From Lateolabrax maculatus (lineage: Eukaryota; Chordata; Actinopteri; Acropomatiformes; Lateolabracidae), in NCBI GenBank assembly GCA_031216445.1, contig CM062206.1, positions 26,441,501 through 26,505,500 on the forward strand: 64,000 nucleotides of DNA, read 5' to 3'. The first letter of the stretch is position 1. Every line of letters starts with the position of its first letter. A program made the translations under genes and the position numbers. The notes under the pieces were generated by a model. That model was not told the origin of the DNA. It saw nothing but the letters and a program-made list of their open reading frames with translations, and did no database searches. Shown here in pieces: positions 34,101 through 44,326 of the stretch.

Positions 34101-37100
34101 GTAGGTACTGCACAGAAATTAAATAATAATGCCTACAAATGTAAATGAAGCATCTTAATTAAACATTCTACATCCAAACAGTGCATTACAGGCACATCAG
34201 AAAATCAGCCCGTACTGATCTATAAATTAATATGAGTGACAGTATCTGTTGTCCATGGCTGCTTTATGTGGCTATGTATGAAAACATCCTTCAGTCGTTC
34301 AAATCCCTGCAGCCATCTGGAGGCAGCAGGACACATATGTTGATAAATCTGCAGCTAAGGAGCAGCTGTTCACTGTGTTTATCTTGATTAAATCTCTTCA
34401 AGTTTAGAAATCTTCACAAACCAAGTTTACTCTAATGTAACCAAATGTGTTGCATATTTTTTTACAGGGATCCTCTAGATCTGCCTCTTAGGTATGCCAA
34501 AAGTTCAAAAAGTTTATATCTCATTCAAAATATTTGTTTCTGATCTAAATTATCTACATTTGTAGGTGGATTTGTGCAAATTGAGTCATATATCTGATGA
34601 TGTCACAGGTATTGTAACACAAGTCCCCTGCAGCTTGTTTTCAGTAGGCCAATTTTTATTTTGGAATTCATTTATCTTAAACTTGCAGCCAAAAAATTAT
34701 GTGTCTGCTACATGAAATATCTTCAAACTTCAAACCAGAGGCCTGTACTACGAAGCAGGAGTTGGGCTGAGCGAGGTAACTTCAGGTTTAACTCTGGGTT
34801 TTCAGTCTTACAACGGTGGTTCACTTCTTACCAGGGTACACCGCCATGGTAACTTATGCTGCACAGCTAAACTGCTCCAGAGTAGGTTATGTTCGAGATA
34901 ACAGAAAAAAATAAAATCACCGCCCAATGACCAATCAATAGTCCCCTGTAGCTTGGTGCACGTGCACGAGGGATTATCAGGGGATCATAAGATATGAAAG
35001 TAAGCCATCTTACTGCTGTGAATGTGTTTTTTATATTTATTTTTTATTTGCTCAGTTTCACAGACCGGGTTGCAACTGAAAGTACAGGCTAAGGTTAAAA
35101 TTGCCATACAGCATAAGAATACATCTAAGCTACACATTAATTGAATGGAATACACGTAACCTAATTATAGTCGGATCTACTTGTGCCATAATGAAATGGC
35201 AATGATATTATCAGTTTGGCTTTTACACATTCACACAGTTGGTGATGTTTTGCCAGATGTCTTTCCTGCATTCAGCAACTGCGTGGCTTTCAGCATGCAT
35301 TATGTGTTTTACTTTTTTGTATTTCTTTAACATTATAGTTTGCTCTTTGTTTGAAAAATATGTCACTCTGCTGCCAGTAGACCTGTTTGTGATTGGTCAT
35401 GTGCTGTAAACACCCCCCTGTTTATGTGAAACCCTGGGTGGATTTACCGAGATCTTAATCACCTTCATGTGACAACTTAGCGCAATCATGTTTGTTAGGA
35501 TAAGTGAAGCCAGATAACCAAAAGCTAACGTGGGTAAGTTGAACCTGCTTTGTAGTACAGGCCTCTGACCAGATGCTTGAACAAGAGCAAGCATTTTTGG
35601 CATTTCTATGGACAGATAAACACACATTACATTATTACAGTGCAACTTATTTTATGGACTATTTAACTATCTGGCTAGTCTGGCACAGTAGACTAATTTG
35701 TAAATGTGTATTCATTTTCGATTTCTAAGAGCAGTCCAATGGTGCAGACGACCAATCAAAGCAACGAAACCTCCTGTCAGTGTGAAATGTCCTGTCAGAA
35801 ATTCGGCAAACATATATTTCACATCAACATAAAGTTTAAGTGCAGTTGTTTGTTCTTCTTTTAGAGAAAATTTACAGTCCAGTCCATTGAATCCGGCTAT
35901 GCAATGTTCCGCATCGGCCATTTTGGTTATTTACAAAAATGCCTCAGCAGCGTTCCTCTCTGTCAGTCATCCCATTAAACCCACCTCACACTAGATAAAT
36001 GCTCATGATTGGCTGTCACATACCAATACCAAGAAAATCTGTCTGAATGGGAGAGGGGCCAGACGTATCTGCCAGAGCAAATAAAACATGAGGTTGCAGA
36101 TTTGTCTGGTTCCCAGGCTATAATCTGGCACCAATCTGTTAATTTTCTTCAACCTGTTAATTTCCTTTTACTGGCATACATTTGATACATTTATATATAC
36201 GACTTGTAGCCTGGCATCGCCAGACTAATTTGCAAATGCATATTAGTCTGGAACCTCTCAGTTCATTTTTGATTTCCAAGGAGCGTTATCGATGGACGAG
36301 ACAACCAATCAGAGCGTCGAAACGCTGTTCCTGTCGTACGGTACTTCCTGTCAGAAGTTCGGCAAACACATATTTCTTATCAACATAAAGTTTAAGTGCA
36401 GTTGCTTGTTCTTCTTCTAGAGAAAATTCTCCATCCAGTCTGTTTAATACTGCCGCTGTAGACAGCCGGGGAACGGGAGCCGCCATATCGGATATTTATA
36501 AAGATACCTGAATGGCGCTCGTCTATTTCAGTCATTGTATTACTGTACTGTACAGCTCTCAATTAAAAACTGAGAATAGATTTTAACATTATTAATATCT
36601 AGATGAAGTAAATTAACTGATTTAATTCCATGTCACAGTTAATTGTAGGCCTTTTTCTTTTGGCCCTCGGTCATAGGTATGTTTTATTTGGTAGCAAATG
36701 CACCAAATATTGGATTGATAAGCTCTAATTAAAATAGATTCAGCTGTCTAAGGCTAACTCAGCCAACAGTTAGTCATCCAGTTGCTTAACTAACCGCAGT
36801 CCTGTCCCATGGGCGCTGGATGCGATGAGAACTGAAGGTGAATGGGGTGGAGGTTCGATTTTGCACCGAAATGACAGCTGACAGTATTTTTGTTTGACAG
36901 CAACGATGTGATTGGCTCACAGAGATCATCTGTTATGAGAATTGAGGCAAGATATTCATATCTGGTTAAATATTTAAATAAACACTTACACAGAACATAC
37001 ACTATACGGCCAAAAGTCAGTGGACACTCCTACTAATTAAGTTGAGGTATTTCAGCCACTTCTATTGCTAACAGGTGCATAAAATCATCACATTGCCATG

Positions 37101-37517
37101 AAACATTTTAAAATTTAGAAGGTGTCATGCTCAGTGACTTTAAATGCAGTACTGTCATAGGATGTCACCTTAGGAAGTCAGTTTGTGAAACTTTTTCCCT
37201 ACTAGATCTGCCCCTGGTCAACTCTAAGTGCTGTTATTGTGAAGTCCAACAAGCCCATATAGGTGTGATGGTCAAGTGTCTACTGACATTTGGCCATATA
37301 GTGTATATGTACAAATATTGGAAATTAAAATGTATATACACAAAAATATTTACATACAGTATAATGAAGACAAACATTCCTTCCTTCATTAGGTACACCT
37401 ATACAATAATAAACACTTTAATACTTGACGCTGACAATCAAAACTGAACATTATTGTAGTAAAGACAGAATTCATGGCTGAGTGGTTGGATTGTACTTTA
37501 TGGCATTACATTTATTG

Positions 37518-37588
<71 letters not shown>

Positions 37589-37601
37589 CATATATACATA
37601 T

Positions 37602-37632
<31 letters not shown>

Positions 37633-38143
37633 GCAAGTGCATATGTAAATACATTTTTTTTTTTAATTACGGGGGCAGCAACAGATCAGAAATCACTAAA
37701 TAAACTGGTTACATTAGCAGAAAGTGTGAGACAAAGACCATCTTCACTAAAACAGCATCTGACATTTCTTCATGTGCTAAAGGATCAGTGGAAGGTGGAA
37801 GTAGCGTGACATGTTGTCTTGCAAATGGAAGGTGGAAGTAGCGTGACATGTTGTCTTGCAAATAGTCACAAAACCCAAATAGAGAAAAACAGGAAATTAT
37901 TGCATTTTGAGAAACTAAAACCGTTAATGACAGTTCTGTTGTCATTTGTTCTCCTCTTCCTCTCAGGGCAACTACAATGATGAATGCAAGTTCAAGGAGA
38001 ACCTCCTGCCCAACAATTATAATGCCTATGAATCAGCTGCTTACCCCGGCATGTACATTGGCCTCAGCAAGACTGGCAAAACGAAGAGAGGCAACCGGGT
38101 CACACCCACAATGACCATGACACACTTCCTTCCCAGGATATGA
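30862..38143 (+). CDS. fgf4: Fibroblast growth factor 4-like secreted ligand, 3 exons
   Basis: Secreted signalling protein of the FGF4 subfamily (FGF4/5/6), which acts through FGF receptors with heparan sulfate. Joined exons 30862-31153, 33474-33577 and 37967-38143 give 190 aa. Residues 1 to about 22 form a hydrophobic signal peptide (KLPLLLYGILLCSS). The beta-trefoil core starts near residue 61 with YLLGIKRLRRLYCNVGIGFH, then SLLEISPVERGVVTLFGV, LLPNNYNAYES and the end THFLPRI. LLGIKRLRR, SPVERGVV, KLYGS and YPGMYI resemble FGF4 more than FGF6. Exon phases (1, then 0) fit the family. The start ATG is the first in frame with the signal peptide. It is convergent with immt. Introns hold several DNA-transposon pieces, and a LINE begins 10 bp after the stop. 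Confidence 0.9.
31156..32589. other. fgf4 intron 1, first part
   Basis: AT-rich intron sequence; nothing recognised. Confidence 0.4.
32590..32870 (-). pseudogene. IS630/Tc1-superfamily transposase C-terminal fragment in fgf4 intron 1
   Basis: On the - strand 32849-32628 stays open for about 73 codons and reads LFLPPYSPFLNPIEEFFSSW followed by a helix-rich end. PPYSPFLNPIEEFF is the third-catalytic-residue motif (the E of the DDE/DDD triad) of IS630-like transposases found in fish genomes. Upstream sequence to about 33060 is only weakly similar. Host splicing runs on the opposite strand. Confidence 0.65.
33474..33577 (+). CDS. fgf4: fgf4 coding exon 2
   Basis: 104 nt between acceptor TTTCATCCCAG|GC and donor TCG|GTAAGA. 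Codes for the LLEISPVERGVVTLFGV to GKLYGS part. The length of 104 nt is the one expected for the middle exon in FGF genes. Confidence 0.92.
34736..35567. mobile_element. DNA transposon with CAGAGGCCTGTACTACGAAG ends
   Basis: 832 bp in fgf4 intron 2. The left end CAGAGGCCTGTACTAC and the right end, reverse-complemented, agree over about 24 bp with two or three differences. Both flanks begin with AC next to the ends, so a 2-bp target duplication is possible. No coding capacity seen; superfamily not assigned. Confidence 0.75.
35676..36120 (+). mobile_element. MITE family M, copy 1
   Basis: 445 bp with inverted ends TAGYCTGGCA...AGACTAAT and ATTTGTCTGGTTCCCAGGCTA. Flanks TATCTGGC and AATCTGGC resemble an 8-bp target duplication with one difference, suggesting hAT. 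The body matches 36207-36540 and 43838-44282. Confidence 0.8.
36207..36540 (+). mobile_element. MITE family M, copy 2 (3' truncated)
   Basis: Begins TAGCCTGGCATCGCCAGACT and matches copy 1 through the CGCCATAT-GGATATTTATAAAGAT block, then stops. It shows the intact sequence that is interrupted by an LTR in copy 3. Confidence 0.8.
37000..37303. mobile_element. Tc1/mariner-type MITE
   Basis: 304 bp bounded by CACTATACGGCCAAAAGTCA and its imperfect reverse complement ending GGCCATATAGTG, with TA on both sides, as expected for Tc1/mariner target duplication. No transposase frame. Confidence 0.85.
37519..37632. repeat. Compound (TA)n/(TACATA)n/(CA)n microsatellite
   Basis: About 90 bp of alternating TA with CATA interruptions followed by (CA)n, in fgf4 intron 2. 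Open frames across it are spurious. Confidence 0.95.
37789..37862. repeat. Perfect 37-bp tandem duplication
   Basis: Units 37789-37825 and 37826-37862 are identical (starting TGGAAGGTGGAAGTAGCGTG). It lies about 100 bp upstream of the fgf4 exon 3 acceptor. Confidence 0.95.
37967..38143 (+). CDS. fgf4: fgf4 coding exon 3 with stop
   Basis: 177 nt after acceptor CTTCCTCTCAG|GGC. Codes for the ECKFKENLLPNNYNAYES to THFLPRI end and TGA at 38141-38143. Confidence 0.93.
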   Translation, partial: GNYNDECKFKENLLPNNYNAYESAAYPGMYIGLSKTGKTKRGNRVTPTMTMTHFLPRI

Positions 38144-38152
38144 AGTTTAAAA

Positions 38153-39138
38153 TCCATTGTTGGCCCAGTTCCATTCAACATCTATATGCTCCCACTAGCT
38201 TAAATTTTGAAAAAACAATATATCCTACCACGACATGCAGATTTACATAAAATAAATCCAGATGATTATGGACCAGTACAGTCACTGAATAAGTGCACTG
38301 AACAAATCAGTAATTGGAGGTGCCAGAAGTTTCTCCAATTAAAAAAGAATAAAACTGAAAATTTTTACATGCCAAAAGAGAACAATCAAGCGTCAGTGCT
38401 AATCTGAAGACCTAATTTTTAAGACCTCAAACCCTGTCAGTAATGTTGGTGTAATTCCTGACTCAGACCTAAATCTCAAAACCCACAACAGAACAAAATC
38501 AGCCTCTGCTTTAAAACTGTAGCGTGATTTCAAGGACTCATGTCTCAACAAGACTTGGACAAACTTTTAGACTGTTTTTAGTAGACTCGATTATTGTAAT
38601 AGTGTCTTTACAGGTCTCTGTAAAAACAGACAACTGCAGCTTGTTCCCCTCACTTGCCAGAACTTTGCACTGGCTTCCTATGCATCAGAGAATTGATTGG
38701 AAAATATTGACTTGACATCTGATAGGCTGCTCTGTTATGAGCCATCCAGATCTTAGATCATCTGGCAGTCCCAGGCTCAGAACCAAACATGCAGAAGCAG
38801 CTTTCAGTTTCTATGCACCACAGATCTGGAATAAACTGCCAGAACACTTGGTATGCCCCAGCCTGTGTTCTTTTAAATCGAGGCTTAACACTTTGGTTTG
38901 CCATTGCCTTACCCAAGCTCATTAAAAGATATTACATTTTTATACTTTTGCACTTAAGTCTACTGTATCTTATTTATTCTTTCCTTTATAATTTTATAAA
39001 AAATCAGTTTAATTTATGTTTATGCTTTTATTTTTAATGTGAAGCACTTTGAGTTGCCTTTGTGTATGAAATGTGTTATTAATAAACTTGCCTTGCCTTT
39101 GTGTATGAAATGTGTTATATAAATAAACTTGCCTTGCC
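38153..39138 (+). mobile_element. Third LINE (CR1/L2-like), RT end and 3' tail, directly behind fgf4
   Basis: Starts within the RT palm (SIVGPVPFNIYMLPLA) and continues through DDYGPVQSLNKCTEQISNW, LQLKKNKTE and RTKHAEAAFSFYAPQIWNKL to the C-terminal end near 38925. The tail carries GTGAAGCACTTTGAGTTGCC and a duplicated CTTGCCTTTGTGTATGAAAT unit. AATAAA occurs at 39081 and 39122. Frameshifted and 5'-truncated. Distinct from the main L2 family. Confidence 0.8.
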
Positions 39139-39149
39139 TTAAAGATCAA

Positions 39150-39760
39150 AACTGTTAATGATACAGAACAAAGTCAAAGCAAGAGTTTGGTCAGATTTGA
39201 CTGCTGAAAGCATTTTTATTCTATATTATTCCGCTGTTTTTCAGGACGCTTCTACTTCCACGTTCAAAGTCGAAACTTCATTCAAACATCAAAACGTTCA
39301 GCTTAATTAGGACCAGGTTGCTCTTACTTTTCTCATTCATACCTTCTGAAATATTCAACGTTTTACGGGAATTTTGCTCCATTCAAATGGACAGAATGTT
39401 TAAAATTACCACATTTTCCCACTTTTCATGCATATTCAACTTTTCTCTACTCATTCATACTTTCAGCTACAAACTCCATTCAAACTTGTAAAAGTTCGAC
39501 ATCTTTCGTACATTCGAGGTATTATTCAACAGTCAAATCCCATTAATACTTTTAAAAATATTCAACTTTCTTTAAAACTTAGTTATGAAAGTCAATGAGC
39601 AAAACATTCAAAACCACTCTACATCTTCCAAATCTTTCACGTAGAAATGTCATTCCAACATTAAAACGTTCACACTTTGGACTTTCTGGCGTAAATTTAA
39701 CTCTTCCATATCATTCATACTTTTTACATCTCATTTCAAAATTCATGAAATTTTCAGCAC
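39150..39760. repeat. TTCA-rich degenerate repeat region
   Basis: Recurrent ATTCAAAC, CATTCATAC and ATTCAAC words about every 15-30 bp suggest an old minisatellite or satellite-like array. The boundaries are vague. Confidence 0.5.
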
Positions 39761-40243
39761 TTGTAGGTTAAACATAACTTAAGACAGGGCTTCACAGGTC
39801 AGGTCAACTGCCTGTCTCTGTTCGCCTGTCTCACTCTGTGTGCCTAACAAGGCCGAGTTGGCTCTGGCCTCTGGTAGACCAAGGTCTGCTAGATATCTTC
39901 TAGGTTTTCAGGTTTAGACACAACAGGCTGGCGCCTGGTTGTTGACGCTGGATAAGAGAGACTGTTGAGAGGCTATGCTGTTGCTAGGACAGCAATGGTT
40001 GATGTCTTTCCTTGTTTGGATCTGATATCCAATAGAGTCATCACACATGCCAGGCTGAGTTAGGAATAACCCTATTTGGATATAGCGGAACTTATCAGTT
40101 CTGGGGAAATACTGAATTCAGATTTGGGTAGCAGTACGCTGTGATTCACACGTGGTGTCTCCCTTTTCTCCTCGATCGAGCTTCAATAAATATTCCGGTG
40201 TAAGACATCCAGGTCTCCTGAAACTTCTTGTTAGAGTGAACCA
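39761..40243 (+). mobile_element. Retroviral LTR family A, copy 4 (5' truncated)
   Basis: Begins inside the family sequence at TTGTAGGTTAAAC and runs to GTGAACCA, with AATAAA near 40186. A short internal deletion relative to copies 2 and 3 near 40110. No internal retroviral sequence on either side. Confidence 0.85.
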
Positions 40244-40480
40244 GCTCTAAGATTTCCATCACAAGGGTGACAGTAACAGTAGATGTGGATGACTGTGTTG
40301 GCCAACTATTAGCTCATAGATATCTAAGTGCATTAGTCAGAAGTGTGCCCTATAAAGCACACTTACTATGACTATGCCCTTATCGATTTGGCCATTAGGA
40401 ATTTTACGGTATCTGTGTCTATACTATAAATACAATCCACTGACATCTTGTGTTTAAAATCACATCACATATCATCAACG
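40244..40480. other. Short unassigned stretch
   Basis: No similarity to other parts of the window. Ends with the AACG that is repeated at 41498-41501. Confidence 0.35.
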
Positions 40481-41497
40481 TGTGGCGGAGTGAGCGTGTG
40501 GGTGGAGGCCATCAGAACCAGACAACGCCACCTGGGGAGTCTCACCCCAGGAAATACTGCATCTTATAACAGTCTGACTGAGACCTCAATTACTTAACAG
40601 ACAACACGACAGAGACGTGGTTCCAAAGTAAGACCAAATTTATTAATATCAATTAAAGTTAATTAATGAAAGAAAATCTGTAAAGAAAGGGATTAACACA
40701 AGAAAAGGAATCAAATTATGAAAAGTAACAGTTTTATTAACAAGTTCTTTTATATAAAATAAAACACTAAAAGTCTATTTTTAAACACTTATTCCAAAAT
40801 CAACAAAAGGGAGTGGACAAAAGCCAGCTAAAGGGAGGCAGCCTACCTAAGTGTGTGTTCCAGGAGTGCAACAACTTACCCACCACGTGTGCTCACAGCA
40901 ATCACTGCAAATTGTGCATCACTGCAAACTGTGTGCCGGTGAACTTTAACACTACAAACAGTGAGGGGAACCACACTACCGTGCCTAGCCTCCACTATAA
41001 GCCGACTAATGCCACTAGAAAAGGAACAAAAACAACATTACAAACAATTAAAAACACCAGTTGGTCCAGGCTAACATGTGCAAATCAATCAGGAGTAAAA
41101 CTAATACCAAGGCAAAACATCAGCTGACAATGACCTTAATAAAAAGGTGCACCGGCTAACCCAGCTTAATCAGTGTCCATAACCTTGGAGAACTATAAAA
41201 ATGACAAAAGTTCATGTCTATTAGTACCACTTCACATCGCATCACATGAATCAGCAGTTTACACATACCTTGTTTCATTAGCAGACACCAATACAACCAG
41301 GCAAAAGAGGGAGAGGAGAGCTCAGAGTCAGAGGAAGCCCACACAACAGCCAGAGAGAGACAAAGAGACCATGAGGCCACAGGTGCCTTAAATGCCCTCA
41401 GCCTAATCAGGAAGCAATAGGGAGGGGTTGGCCTGAACACCAGGGTGTGTTCAAGAACCAACCACTTAGTGAATGCAACCCTGGTTACCCCATCACA
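40481..41497. mobile_element. 1-kb TG...CA element with AACG target duplication
   Basis: Starts TGTGGCGGAGT and ends ACCCCATCACA; both sides carry AACG (40477-40480 and 41498-41501). The outermost 11 bp are imperfect inverted repeats (8 of 11). TG...CA ends plus a 4-bp duplication fit a long solo LTR, probably read on the - strand, but no polypurine tract or coding sequence is present. A non-autonomous DNA element is the alternative. Confidence 0.6.
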
Positions 41498-42135
41498 AAC
41501 GCAACAGTATTGTCCAGTAACTGAGTGGTAGAATGTGAAAAATGTGTTGCACTGTTGCAGAAGTTGGAGTCCGAGCATTCTGACCTAGGATACCACACGT
41601 CCATTAGATGCCTCAGCAAAAGTGCCTGAAAACATAGATCCAGGAGTTCTGTCAGATGAAATGAAAAGACTTCCCTGAGCTGACTAATGCAGACTGGTTG
41701 GCTGACTTGGCATTCACTGTGGATGTGCACTGGCTACATGCATGAACTCAATACCAGGCTACAAGACAAGGGCCTTTTTGCAAGATGTTTAGCCAAGTGA
41801 AGGCCTTCATGGCAAAGATCAAGCTCCTTTCATGCCAAGTGGAGAACAACATGCTCAGCCACTTCCCCATACTGAAATGCAGGGCTCTGTCTGATGACCA
41901 GTGTAGCAGACTTGCTTTTGCAGGACTTGCATGGTGAGTTTTCCAGATCATCTGAGGATTTTAAAGCAGTGGAAAGTGAGATACTCTTGACCTCCTCTTT
42001 TTTCACGTGTGACGTGGACAGTGCTCCCACTGATGTCCAGATGAACTCATTGAGCAGTCAAAATCACTCCCAGCAGAACATTTCAGAACCGTGCCACTGT
42101 AGAGATTCTACTCCTTTCAAGAAAGAGAACTTTCC

Positions 42136-43253
42136 AAGTCAAGTCAATTTTATTTGTATAGCGCCAAATCATAACAAAAGTTATCTCAAGACGCTTTCAC
42201 ATAGAGTAGGTCTAGACCATACTCTTTAAAATATTATTTACAGAGACCCAACAGTTCCCACCATGAGCAAGCACTTGGCGACAGTGGCGAGGAAAAACTC
42301 CCTTTAACAGGTAGAAACCTCGAGCAGAACCAGGCTCTGGGTGGGCGGCCATCTGCATCGACTGAGTTGGGTTGAAAGGGGAGGAGAGAGGGGGAGAGGG
42401 GAGACAGAACAGGAGGAGAGACAACAAATCAGACTAATAATAATAACAACTGCAGCAGTGAGTGTGGAGCAGGAACATGGGGGCAGTAGACGGCCGGCAA
42501 TCACAGATCCAGAATCTACAGCTCCAGGGGCGGAAATACCTGCAGAAAGTGAGAAGGCGAAAAAACACAGAAAGCACAAGGACTACCAGGAAGAAATGGA
42601 GTTGGTAACCTGTATTAGTGGGATAGGAATGCGTACAGATAGAGAGGGAGAGGAGGAGAGAGAAGCTCAGTGCGTCCTAGGAAGTCCCCCAGCTTTTATA
42701 GGAAGCCTATAACAGCATAACTAAGGGATGGTTCAGGACTCACCTGAGCCAGTCCTAACTATAAGCTTTATCAAAAAGGAACGTTTTTAGCATACTCTTA
42801 AACGAAGAGAGGGTGTCTGCCTCCCAAACCCAAATTGGGAGCTGATTCCACAGAAGAGGAGCTTGATAACTAAAGGCTCTGGCTCCCATTCTACTTTTAG
42901 AGACTTTAGGTACCACAAGTAACCCTGCATTCTGTGAGCGTAGTGCTCTAGTGGGGTAATACGGTACTATCAGCTCTTTAAGATATGATGGTGCTTGACC
43001 AATAAGAGCTTTGTAAGTGAGGAGGACGACCTTAAATTCTATTCTAGATTTCACAGGGAGCCAGTGCAGAGAAGCTAATATCGGAGAAATATGTTCTCTT
43101 TTGCTAGTTCCTGTCAGTACACGTGCAGCCGCATTCTGGATCAGCTGGAGAGTCTTTAGAGACTTATCGGGGCAACCCGATAATAAGGAGTTACAATAAT
43201 CTAACCTAGAAGTAACAAATGCATGAACTAGTTTTTCTGCATCTTTTTGAGAT
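42136..43253 (-). mobile_element. L2-type LINE, 3' part, inserted in the second hAT
   Basis: Reversed tail at the left edge, 3' untranslated region, then frame 42755-43297, which reads EKLVHAFVTSRLDYCNSLLS, VLTGTSKREHISPILASLHW and the FLFDKAYS end without stops. 5'-truncated. The frame extends a few codons into hAT sequence at its N-terminus. Very close to the copies at 15041 and 48933. Confidence 0.9.
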
Positions 43254-43423
43254 ACAGATGACCACTTTTCAGCTCTACTACACATCGCAACATCCAAGAC
43301 TTCACATCACTTTGATGCCCTCATTCACTTTCATCAGAGACTTCATTCCTCCCACTGAGCAAGTTGGCAACTAATTATATCACGTTTGTGTCTGGCCCAT
43401 GGCAGCCTGATCAATTTCTCATC

Positions 43424-44282
43424 TAGGCTGGCATTGCCAGATGAAGAATAAACATTGAGCCCCCTTCAGACTGATATAGAATACACATTGGGGCCCCCCT
43501 GCAGACTTGCTGAATTGATCAGGTCTGGACCCCCTTCCCCTATGCTAAGTCTGGAGTTCCTTCCCCTCTGCTAATTAACCCTTTGGTCTTGTCAACTTGG
43601 TGTCCCCTGCAAGTCTGATAGCAAATGCCCCTTTCCTACCTTTTGTCTTCTGTTGTTCTTACGTCACTGCTTTGTTCTTACTGTATAAAACTGTATCTGT
43701 GTCTTGACTCTGGGTCCATTCACCGACTCAGATCCGTTCTGTGTCTGTCAGTGCACCAGTGTGCCGGCATGCTTGAATAAACTCACAACACTACAGCAAA
43801 CCTCTAACCTGGACTTGGATTTTTCCTCAACACCAGACTAATTCGCAAATGCGTATTAGTTTGGAACCTCTCAGTTAATTTTCGATTTCCAAGGGGTGTT
43901 ATCAATGGCCGTGACAACCAATCAGAGCAACGAAGCCAGTCAGAAGTACGGCAAACACATATTTCTTATCAAGATAAAGTTTAAGTGCAGTTGTTTGTTC
44001 TTCTTTTAGAGAAAATGTAACGCCCTGTCCATTTAATACTGTCACTGTAGCTGGCCATGGAAAGGGAGCCGCCATATTGGATATTTATAAAGATGCTTTA
44101 ACAGCGCTCCTCTCTGTCAGTCATCGTATTAAAACCGCCTCATATTAGATAAACACTTGTGATTGGTTTGAGCGACACAATGGTGCTGCCAGTACCAAGG
44201 AAATCAGTTTGAATGGGAGAGTGGCCAGACTTATCTGAGCAAATAAAACATGAGCTCACAGATTCGTCTGGTTCCCAGGCTA
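43424..44282 (+). mobile_element. MITE family M, copy 3, split by a solo LTR
   Basis: The left end TAGGCTGGCATTGCCAGA (43424-43441) and the rest (43838-44282, ending TTCCCAGGCTA) are separated by an LTR. Without the LTR it aligns with copies 1 and 2. It lies in the second hAT, 3' of its coding end. Confidence 0.85.
43442..43832 (+). mobile_element. Solo LTR family B with CCAGA target duplication
   Basis: 391 bp from TGAAGAATAAAC to TTCCTCAACA. Contains a TATA-like TGTATAAAACTG near 43682 and AATAAA at about 43777. CCAGA is present at 43437-43441 and 43833-43837, and the uninterrupted site is seen in the MITE copy at 36207. Unrelated to LTR family A. Confidence 0.9.
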
Positions 44283-44326
44283 TTTTTCTTCTGGCCCCAC
44301 ATGGAAAATCATTGCCTTCCCCTAGC

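Larger units (their letters stand above)
41503..44326 (+). mobile_element. Second hAT transposon remnant (with nested insertions)
   Basis: From about 41555 translated pieces match the hAT at 18205-20793: HSDLGYHTSIRCLS, KAFMAKIKLLSCQVENN, GEFSRSSEDFKAVESEILLT and KKENFPS. After an L2 insertion the C-terminal TDDHFSALLHIAT follows at about 43258, and the terminal GGCCCCACATGGAAAATCAT with CCTTCCCCTA lies at 44291-44326. About 110 bp of the hATC domain are missing at the L2 junction. Many stops. Confidence 0.75.

Noticed and set aside
37474..37809. Frame rich in IYIYI repeats
   Set aside because: Translation of a TA/CA microsatellite.
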